Notes under the pieces: generated by a model
Told to the model about the DNA's origin: nothing
The model's input: the letters and a program-made list of their open reading frames with translations, nothing else
The model's database searches: none
NCBI GenBank assembly: GCA_036847185.1
Contig: DAIUAM010000068.1
Span: 1 to 11,288, forward strand
Source: UBA4738 sp002413305
GTDB lineage: Bacteria; Actinomycetota; UBA4738
Direction of reading: 5' to 3'
Length of the DNA stretch: 11,288 nucleotides
Made by a program: the position numbers and the translations under genes
Part shown: positions 6,144 through 11,288 of the stretch, one piece after another
Layout of the letters: each line of letters starts with the position of its first letter
Numbering within the stretch: position 1 is the stretch's first letter

Positions 6144-6148
6144 GTCTG

Positions 6149-6155
6149 CCTCCCC
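6149..6155 (-). promoter_or_regulatory. Ribosome binding site deciding the sufU start
   Basis: On the minus strand GGGGAGG lies in the 20-nt gap after the sufS stop, 5 nt before GTG 6143. It selects this GTG over upstream in-frame starts that lie inside sufS. Confidence 0.7.
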
Positions 6156-6163
6156 TCGCTCGT

Positions 6164-7453
6164 CTATGCACCGAAGATCTCTTGCGCCCGCGCCAGCGAG
6201 TCGACCAGCGCATCGACCTCGGACGGCGTGTTGTACAGGTAGAACGACGCCCTCGTGGTGGCCGGTACGCCCAGCCGCCGCATCAGGAGTTGGGCGCAGT
6301 GGTGGCCGGGTCGGACGCACACCGCGTCCTGATCGAGGATCTGGGCCAGGTCGTGAGGGTGGATATCGCGGTACCAGAAGCTGACCGCTCCCCCGCGGAT
6401 CTCCACGTCCTTCGGGCCGAACACGGTCGCCCCCGCGTCCTCGAGCCTCCGGATCGCGTAGGCAGTGAGCTCCTTCTCGTGCTCGCGGATCGCTTCCATC
6501 CCGACCGCTTCCAGATAGTCGACGGCCGCACCCAACCCGATCTCCTCCGCGATGTTCATCGTGCCGGCTTCGAACTTGTGGGGCGGGGCCTTGAAGGTCG
6601 AATGGTCCCGGTAGACCTCCATGATCATCTCGCCACCGCCGAGGAACGGGTCCATCCGATCCAGCAGGTCCCGCTTGCCGTACAGCCCGCCCGATGCGGT
6701 CGGTCCGAGCATCTTGTGGCCGGAGATCGTGAGGAAGTCAACGTCAAGCGCTTCGACGTCGACCGCGTTGTGGGGGACGAGCTGCGCGCCGTCCACCACG
6801 ATCACCGCCCCGACCGTGTGGGCTGCGTCGGCCAAGCGCCGAAGGGGTGGCAGCGTCCCGATCACGTTCGACTGCCCGGTGATCGCCACCACCTTGGTGC
6901 GCTCCGTGAGCACCGAATCCAGCGACGAGAGGTCCAGCGCACCGTCCTCCCCCAGCGTCAGGTACCGGAGGCGTGCGCCGGTCGCCTGGGCGGCGAACTG
7001 CCACGGCACGATGTTCGAATGGTGCTCCACCTCGGACAGCAGGATCTCGTCGCCCTCGTGCAGAACGCTCCTCGCGTAGGCGTGCGCGACGAGGTTGATC
7101 GACTCGGTCGTCCCCCGGTTGAACACGATGCACGACGGATCGAGGGCACCGACGAACCGGGCCAACTTCCCCCGCGCGGCCTCGAACATCTCGGTCGCCT
7201 CTTCGGCCAACTCGTACACGGCGCGGTACAGGTTCGCGTTGTGGCGTTCGTAGTACTCGGTGATCGTGCCGATCACCTGCCGGGGCTTCTGGCTGGTGTT
7301 AGCGCTGTCGAGGTACACGATCGGCTTCCCGTGGAACCTCCGCTCGAGCAGCGGGAAGTCCTTTCGGATCCGCTCCACGTCGAGCGGCCGGGTCTGTTCG
7401 ATCACGCTGGCCATCTCTTTCGACACCATCCCCCGCGGGCTGCCCCGCCGCAA
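6164..7453 (-). CDS. sufS: SufS cysteine desulfurase (class V aminotransferase fold)
   Basis: This PLP enzyme converts cysteine to alanine and carries the sulfur as a persulfide for SufU. Numbering from the longest start (429 aa), the PLP lysine is K247 in SGHKMLGP, the histidines stacking on PLP are H144/H145 in EVEHHSN, D221 and Q224 lie in VVDGAQL, and the catalytic cysteine is C386 in RPGHHCAQ, the SufS (group II) form. The start is uncertain. TTG at 7453 has the only proper Shine-Dalgarno (GGAGGG at 7464-7469, 10-nt spacing) and leaves 20 nt after sufC. ATG at 7429 or 7414 lacks a spaced Shine-Dalgarno but would give 421 or 416 aa, closer to the usual length. Residues 1-20 are not needed for the fold. 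Confidence 0.94.
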   Translation of the reverse strand: MRRGSPRGMVSKEMASVIEQTRPLDVERIRKDFPLLERRFHGKPIVYLDSANTSQKPRQVIGTITEYYERHNANLYRAVYELAEEATEMFEAARGKLARFVGALDPSCIVFNRGTTESINLVAHAYARSVLHEGDEILLSEVEHHSNIVPWQFAAQATGARLRYLTLGEDGALDLSSLDSVLTERTKVVAITGQSNVIGTLPPLRRLADAAHTVGAVIVVDGAQLVPHNAVDVEALDVDFLTISGHKMLGPTASGGLYGKRDLLDRMDPFLGGGEMIMEVYRDHSTFKAPPHKFEAGTMNIAEEIGLGAAVDYLEAVGMEAIREHEKELTAYAIRRLEDAGATVFGPKDVEIRGGAVSFWYRDIHPHDLAQILDQDAVCVRPGHHCAQLLMRRLGVPATTRASFYLYNTPSEVDALVDSLARAQEIFGA

Positions 7454-7473
7454 CTCCGTTCGGCCCTCCGCCG

Positions 7474-8292
7474 CTAGGCCGGTCCGCCCTTCGCCGTCTC
7501 CTTGGGCGCCGGCTCGAGGCCGAGATCGCTCCGGAAGCCCTCGTATCCCTTCTGTTCGAGCTCGTGGGCCAGCTCGGGACCGCCCGACAGCACGATCCGG
7601 CCATCCATCATCACGTGGATCCGGTCCGGCGTGATGTAGTTCAGGATCCGCTGGTAGTGCGTGATGAGGAGCACCCCGAGGTCAGGTCCGATCAGACGCT
7701 GGATGCCTTCGGCCACCGCCTTCAGCGAGTCGATGTCCAGGCCGGAGTCCGTCTCGTCGAGGATGGCGATGTCGGGCTCCAGGACGGCCAGCTGCAGGAC
7801 CTCGTTCTTCTTCTTCTCACCGCCGGAGAAGCCCTGGTTCACGTAACGGGCGACCATCTGGTCCTCCACGCCGAGCATCGCCATCTTCTCCTTCAGGCGC
7901 TTGCGGAAGGCAAGCGCGGAGACCTTCTCACCCTTCACGGACGTGTAGGCGCTCCGCAGGAAGTTGACGACCGAGACGCCGGGGATCTCGGTCGGGTACT
8001 GGAAGGCGAGGAACAGACCTAGCTGGGCCCGCTGGTCCGGACGCAGTTTGGTGATCTCCTGCCCTTTGAACACGATCTGGCCAGCGGTGACCGTGTAGCT
8101 CGGGCGGCCCATGATCACGTTCGCCAGCGTCGACTTGCCGGAGCCGTTCGGGCCCATGATCGCGTGGACCTCGCCCTGCGGGACGACGAGGTCGATCCCT
8201 TTCAGGATCTCCTTGCCCTCGACGGAGGCGTGCAGGCCCCTGACCTCCAGGGTCGCCGTGTCGGTCTTCTTCTCGAGCGTCTCGGTCGCCAT
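7474..8292 (-). CDS. sufC: SufC, ATPase of the SufBCD Fe-S assembly complex
   Basis: The 272-aa ABC-type ATPase drives conformational changes of the SufB-SufD scaffold during cluster assembly. Walker A is GPNGSGKST at 47-55, the Q-loop glutamine is Q98, the signature is FSGGEKKKNE at 155-164 (the SufC variant), Walker B is AILDETDSGLD at 176-186 and the H-loop is H212. There is no membrane segment, as expected for this soluble ABC protein. The first 13 residues and the last 15 or so (rich in Lys/Ala/Pro) extend beyond the core. The ATG at 8292 begins 3 nt after the ferredoxin stop, with GGAGG at 8304-8308 as ribosome binding site. Its partner SufD is two genes upstream; SufB is not in the window. 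Confidence 0.97.
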   Translation of the reverse strand: MATETLEKKTDTATLEVRGLHASVEGKEILKGIDLVVPQGEVHAIMGPNGSGKSTLANVIMGRPSYTVTAGQIVFKGQEITKLRPDQRAQLGLFLAFQYPTEIPGVSVVNFLRSAYTSVKGEKVSALAFRKRLKEKMAMLGVEDQMVARYVNQGFSGGEKKKNEVLQLAVLEPDIAILDETDSGLDIDSLKAVAEGIQRLIGPDLGVLLITHYQRILNYITPDRIHVMMDGRIVLSGGPELAHELEQKGYEGFRSDLGLEPAPKETAKGGPA

Positions 8293-8295
8293 GGG

Positions 8296-8616
8296 TCACC
8301 GGTCCTCCAATTCGATGAGTAGCGTGTCGCCTTCAACCTTCACGGGGAACGTCAGCACGGGCAGGGTCGCAGGGAGCGTCCTCGGCTTGCCCGTGCGCAG
8401 GTCGAAGGTCGAACCGTGCCGTGGGCACTCGATGGTCTCGTCCTCGGTATCGACCTCTCCCTCCGAGAGGGACGACTCCGCGTGGGAGCAGATGTCATCG
8501 ACGGCCAGAAAGACGCCGTCGCCAAGGTTCGCGATGGCGATGTCGATCCGGTCGGCGGTGAACCGGCGCGCCTCGCCCTCCGGGATGTCGGTCGTCTGGC
8601 CGACCTCGAACAGCAT
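8296..8616 (-). CDS. Rieske-type [2Fe-2S] ferredoxin of the Suf operon
   Basis: The 106-aa protein is a small non-haem dioxygenase-type Rieske ferredoxin. The cluster ligands are C43-x-H45 in DICSHAES and C64-x2-H67 in ECPRHGST, the standard CxH...CxxH pattern, followed by FDLRTGKP. Such a gene between sufD and sufC is common in actinobacteria; its likely role is electron supply or cluster binding during assembly, which is inference from context. No oxygenase or reductase gene is near, so a role in aromatic degradation is unlikely. ATG 8616 overlaps the sufD stop by one base (TGATG), and GGAGG within the end of sufD serves as the Shine-Dalgarno. Confidence 0.92.
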   Translation of the reverse strand: MLFEVGQTTDIPEGEARRFTADRIDIAIANLGDGVFLAVDDICSHAESSLSEGEVDTEDETIECPRHGSTFDLRTGKPRTLPATLPVLTFPVKVEGDTLLIELEDR

Positions 8617-9953
8617 CAAGCCTCCTCGGGTTCGCGCTCGAGCTCGGCCGCGATGGCCCGCTCCAGGCTCCCCTTCACTTCGGGCAGTGTGACCCGGTCC
8701 AGCACCTCCTGGAAGAAGCCGAACACCACCAGCCGCTCCGCCTCTTCGAACGGGATGCCCCGGCTCTGGAGGTAGAAGAGGACGTCCTCGTCGACCGGCC
8801 CGACGCTGGCCGCGTGGCCGCACTTGACGGGGTCGTTTGAGAGGATCTCCAGGTTCGGGATCGAATGTGCCTTCGCCGTCTCGGAGAGCAAGATGTTCCG
8901 GTTGGTCTGGTAGGCGTTGCACTTGTGCGCGCCCTGGCGGATCACGACGGTGCCCGAGTAGACGGCATCGCTCCGGTCGCGCATGACGCCCTTGTACAGG
9001 AGGTCGCTGGAGGTCTGGGAACCGACATGGTCCTGGATCGACCGGTGGTCGAAATGCTGCTCGCCGGTCCCGAAGTAGACGCCGAGCATCTCGCTGGTCG
9101 ATCCGTCGCCGGTCAGGAGACTCTCGGCTTCGGCCCGCCCGAGGCTGGCGCCGAAGGCCACGGCCAGGGTTCGGACCTCGGCGTCCCGATCGAGATGAGC
9201 CCGCTGCACGCTCAGGTGGGTCACGCCCTGGCCCCATTCCTGCAATACCACGTAGCGGAGGCGGGAGTTCGGGCCGGCGTAGATCTCGACCACCGCATCG
9301 GACAGGGCTCGGCCCAGGTCGGGGGATACGTACCGGTCGATGAACGTCAGCTCGGCGCCCTCCTCGAGCGCGATGACCGAGTGCGGGAACACCGCCAGGC
9401 CGTCGTGATCCACGTAGGTCAGCGATTGCAGGGGCAGGTCGACCTTCACCCCGGCCGGGACGTGCACGAACGTGCCGCCGGTCCGAAACGCAGCATGCAA
9501 GGCGGTGAAGCGGCTCCGGTCGGACGGCACCGCCGCATGCAGCCGGTTCGCGAGCAGGTTCGGCCGGGTGTGGGCGATGTCATCGAGCGAGGCGAACGTC
9601 ACGCCCTTGGCCGCCGCCTCGGGATCCAGGTGGGAGATGACGACGGTGGAGTTGTGCTGGATCGAGAGCCCGGCCCGGTCCCCCACGTCACCGACGGCTT
9701 CCAGGAGGTCGGGCTTCACGTCGTCCAGGGTGTCGGCCGGGTGCTCCTCGCGATAGGCCTCGTAGGAGTCCAGGTCGAATTCCCGAAGGTCGGTGTGCCG
9801 CCACTCCTCCGTCTCCGGCGAGGGCATGGGGATCGCTTCGAATTCGGCCAGCGCGCGTTCGCGGAACCGATGCAGGCTTCCGGCGTCGAAGCCGTCGCCG
9901 GCCATGAGCGCGTCGAACGCTTCCCTCTTGAATCCGATCCCCGCTTCCGGCAC
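8616..9953 (-). CDS. sufD: SufD, scaffold subunit of SufBCD
   Basis: The 445-aa SufB/SufD-family protein has a helical N-terminal part (about 1-90), a right-handed beta-helix core and a helical C-terminus. EEWRHTDLREFDLD near 50-63 and KCGHAASVGPVDEDVLFYLQ at about 377-396 identify SufD rather than SufB: H380 sits where SufD has its functional histidine, and the tail FYLQSRGIPFEEAERLVVFGF is typical. GTG at 9953 is chosen because GAAGGAG at 9961-9967 lies 7 nt upstream. An in-frame ATG at 10007 would add an Ala/Arg-rich tail that runs over the ribosome binding site. It is the first gene of its operon here; sufB, normally its upstream neighbour, is absent. Confidence 0.94.
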   Translation of the reverse strand: MPEAGIGFKREAFDALMAGDGFDAGSLHRFRERALAEFEAIPMPSPETEEWRHTDLREFDLDSYEAYREEHPADTLDDVKPDLLEAVGDVGDRAGLSIQHNSTVVISHLDPEAAAKGVTFASLDDIAHTRPNLLANRLHAAVPSDRSRFTALHAAFRTGGTFVHVPAGVKVDLPLQSLTYVDHDGLAVFPHSVIALEEGAELTFIDRYVSPDLGRALSDAVVEIYAGPNSRLRYVVLQEWGQGVTHLSVQRAHLDRDAEVRTLAVAFGASLGRAEAESLLTGDGSTSEMLGVYFGTGEQHFDHRSIQDHVGSQTSSDLLYKGVMRDRSDAVYSGTVVIRQGAHKCNAYQTNRNILLSETAKAHSIPNLEILSNDPVKCGHAASVGPVDEDVLFYLQSRGIPFEEAERLVVFGFFQEVLDRVTLPEVKGSLERAIAAELEREPEEA

Positions 9954-9960
9954 CTGACAG

Positions 9961-9967
9961 CTCCTTC
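9961..9967 (-). promoter_or_regulatory. Ribosome binding site deciding the sufD start
   Basis: On the minus strand GAAGGAG lies 7 nt before GTG 9953. It supports this GTG over the in-frame ATG at 10007, for which the same element would lie inside the coding region. Confidence 0.7.
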
Positions 9968-10006
9968 GCGCGCCCGCTTCGGCGGCCCGACGCGCCGCTC
10001 CAGACA

Positions 10007-10029
10007 AATCCTATCAGCCAGGTGGGATT
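10007..10029. promoter_or_regulatory. Inverted repeat overlapping the sufD promoter, possible operator
   Basis: AATCC (10007-10011) and GGATT (10025-10029) form an inverted repeat with 13 nt between the arms. It covers the predicted sufD -10 and extends upstream. A second small inverted repeat, GGTG-N5-CACC (10021-10033), overlaps it. The position would suit a repressor of the Suf operon, but the arms are short and match no regulator motif that I recognise. Confidence 0.2.
10008..10013 (-). promoter_or_regulatory. -10 box of the sufD-led operon
   Basis: On the minus strand TAGGAT lies about 55 nt upstream of the sufD GTG, predicting a leader of roughly 48 nt that contains the GAAGGAG site. 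No good -35 is visible at 16-18 bp (CCCGGT at 17 bp). This is the only promoter-like sequence ahead of the operon within the window. Confidence 0.4.
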
Positions 10030-10106
10030 CACCGGGAGGGAGGGAGCCAGGGGGCCCGCCGTGCTTGGATCCCGTCGAAGATCCCACGCGCTCGTGAGAA
10101 GGATCA

Positions 10107-10136
10107 CTGACAACCGAAGCGGCGGCCGCGTAGCCT
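10107..10136 (+). promoter_or_regulatory. Promoter of the DUF222-HNH gene
   Basis: CTGACA (10107-10112, five of six TTGACA bases) and TAGCCT (10131-10136) are separated by 18 bp. The predicted transcription start is near 10143, inside the LexA-like palindrome. TATGTT at 10143-10148, within the palindrome, is an alternative -10 but has no good -35. Confidence 0.45.
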
Positions 10137-10152
10137 CGAACATATGTTCGAG
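10135..10152. promoter_or_regulatory. LexA-type SOS box upstream of the DUF222-HNH gene
   Basis: CTCGAACATATGTTCGAG is a perfect 18-bp palindrome. Its central 16 bases (10136-10151) match the mycobacterial LexA box TCGAAC-N4-GTTCGA with no mismatch; the Bacillus-type GAAC-N4-GTTC core is also present. It overlaps the predicted -10 and transcription start and ends 13 nt before the GTG start at 10166, so bound LexA would block transcription. It is 122 bp from the sufD -10, so it probably does not control sufD. In M. tuberculosis some 13E12 (DUF222-type) genes are known LexA targets, which fits. Confidence 0.85.
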
Positions 10153-10165
10153 ATGGGGGACCACC

Positions 10166-11288
10166 GTGAGCGGGATCGGGGCGGCGCTCATGGCGCTGCA
10201 GGGCCAGGACCTGCGCGCGGTGTCGGACGAGGAGCTCGAAGCCGAATTCACAGAGCTGCAGCGCGCCCTGCAGGGCCTCGAGGCCGAGCGCCTCAGGCGA
10301 CTCGCGGAGATCCACCGGCGGCAGTCGCACCAACGGGCTGGATATCTGAGCACCGCGTCCTGGCTCGTCGATCGTCATCGCTTCGGATGGACGGCGGCGG
10401 CGAAGGACATCAGGACGGCCCGGTCGCTGCAGCGGATGCCGCACACTCGGGAAGCGCTGGCGACCGGACAGCTGACGGCCTCAGCTGTCCAGATGCTCGT
10501 CTCCGCACGTCATGCGCACCCGGCGCAGTTCCGACGGTCGGAGGCGTCGTTGGTGGAGGCGGCGATCCGCCTTCCGGCGCCGCAGCTCCAGCACGCGGTG
10601 TCCCACTGGCGCCAGCAGCTCGACTGGAGTCAGGGACTCAAGGACGCCGAACGGTTGCGCGAACAGCGGCGGCTCAAGGTGTCGACCACGCTGTTCGGGG
10701 TCGTCCGGGTGGATGGGGAGCTCGACCCTGAGACCGGGGAAGTCATGCTCACGGCCCTCCGCGGCTACCAGCAGGCGGGACATCGCCGGAAGGATCCGGA
10801 CGACCATCGGACGCCCACGCAACGACGGGTGGACGCTCTGGGTGAGATCTGCCGGCAGTGGCTGGGCGCGCCGGAGCGATCCGAGGTGGCCGGCGAGCGG
10901 CCACACATCGCCGTGGTCGTGGACCTCCGCTCTCTCCAAGGTGGCGCGGGCCACCGGAGCGAGCTCGAACACGTTGGCCCGGTCCATCCCGAAGTCGTCC
11001 GGCGGCTGGCCTGTGACGGCTCCGTCAGCCGGATCGTGATCGATGGGGACTCGGAACCCCTGGACGTTGGCCGCCGCACGCCGGTGGTGTCCGCTCCCCT
11101 ACGACGGGCGGTGATCGTACGAGACCGCCACTGCCGCTTCCCCGGTTGCGACCGCCCCCCGGCGTGGTGCGATGCACACCACGTGCAGCATTGGGCGAAC
11201 GGCGGGCCAACCGCACTCTCGAACCTCCTGCTCCTGTGCCGACGCCACCACCGGATGGTGCACGAGCAGGGGTTTGGGTTGGAGCTGA
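10166..11288 (+). CDS. DUF222 / 13E12-type protein with HNH endonuclease domain (3' end beyond window)
   Basis: The first 374 residues are visible and the frame is open to the edge. Residues about 10-300 form the DUF222 (13E12 repeat) region: an N-terminal helix rich in Glu/Leu/Arg at 20-50, then GYLSTASWLVDRHRF at about 59-73 and RRVDALGEICRQW near 220. The HNH zinc-finger nuclease motif follows: C323-x4-C328, DAHHVQHWANGG with H338/H339 and H342, N353 in LSNLLLLC, C358, H361/H362 and H366. The full gene probably ends within about 100 further codons. GTG 10166 has GGGGGA at 10155-10160 as ribosome binding site; ATG 10190 is an alternative. The cellular role of the family is unclear; DNA cleavage is inferred from the motif. 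A LexA-type box lies immediately upstream. Confidence 0.9.
   Translation, partial: MSGIGAALMALQGQDLRAVSDEELEAEFTELQRALQGLEAERLRRLAEIHRRQSHQRAGYLSTASWLVDRHRFGWTAAAKDIRTARSLQRMPHTREALATGQLTASAVQMLVSARHAHPAQFRRSEASLVEAAIRLPAPQLQHAVSHWRQQLDWSQGLKDAERLREQRRLKVSTTLFGVVRVDGELDPETGEVMLTALRGYQQAGHRRKDPDDHRTPTQRRVDALGEICRQWLGAPERSEVAGERPHIAVVVDLRSLQGGAGHRSELEHVGPVHPEVVRRLACDGSVSRIVIDGDSEPLDVGRRTPVVSAPLRRAVIVRDRHCRFPGCDRPPAWCDAHHVQHWANGGPTALSNLLLLCRRHHRMVHEQGFGLEL

Noticed and set aside
4323..6242. Plus-strand open frame of 639 codons across the acetyltransferase, methyltransferase and sufU genes
   Set aside because: It is antisense to three recognisable genes, shows no domain, and its composition is that of a mirror frame.
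8296..9237. Minus-strand open frame of 313 codons that ends with the Rieske domain, suggesting a fusion
   Set aside because: Only the last 106 residues are real protein. The upstream part is sufD read in the wrong frame, and ATG 8616 has a strong Shine-Dalgarno.
8616..9953. The first Suf gene being sufB instead of sufD
   Set aside because: The EEWRHTDL start region, the KCGHAASVG-type histidine site and the roughly 445-aa length fit SufD; the longer SufB N-terminus and its scaffold cysteine context are not seen.
10512..11039. Plus-strand frame of 175 codons, and another from 10144, as alternative genes at the right edge
   Set aside because: Both are out of frame with the continuous DUF222-HNH reading that starts at GTG 10166 and carries the HNH motif.

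Overview
The window is GC-rich, densely coded bacterial chromosome, most likely from an actinomycetote. Four features point there: a Suf operon in actinobacterial order with SufU and a Rieske ferredoxin; a mycothiol-type (MDMPI/DinB-like) enzyme; a DUF222-HNH (13E12-type) protein; and a palindrome matching the actinobacterial LexA box. Nothing supports a class or genus. No tRNA, rRNA, CRISPR array, insertion sequence or prophage gene was seen.

Layout. Bases 1-62 (-) hold only the first 20 codons of an A-type Fe-S carrier (IscA/ErpA/SufA), behind its own TATAAT-type promoter. Bases 178-1792 (-) encode a type-1 glycerate kinase, overlapped at its end by a YbaK-type aminoacyl-tRNA deacylase. A divergent MDMPI-like protein follows at 1819-2649 (+). 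The two divergent starts are only 26 bp apart and appear to be served by overlapping leaderless promoters. Bases 2764-4039 (+) encode an ECF sigma factor and its membrane-bound zinc anti-sigma factor (RskA-like), translationally coupled. Convergent to them is a seven-gene minus-strand run from 9953 down to 4062: sufD, Rieske ferredoxin, sufC, sufS, sufU, a SAM methyltransferase and a CelD/FemAB-like acetyltransferase. At the right edge, from 10166 (+), lies a DUF222-HNH nuclease-like gene that runs off the window.

How the parts work together. SufS and SufU mobilise sulfur from cysteine. SufC and SufD belong to the SufBCD scaffold ATPase that assembles Fe-S clusters, and an A-type carrier like the one at the left edge would deliver them. 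SufB, SufR and SufT are not in the window, so sufD is the first gene after the promoter. The sigma/anti-sigma pair is a self-contained envelope-signalling module. The HNH gene is probably DNA-damage inducible, because a perfect 18-bp palindrome containing TCGAAC-N4-GTTCGA sits on its promoter.

The strongest points for follow-up are the LexA box on the HNH gene, the repeated TANNNT-N7-start arrangement that suggests leaderless transcripts, the Suf operon without SufB, and the two uncharacterised genes at the end of that operon. I did not find a clearly new multi-gene system.
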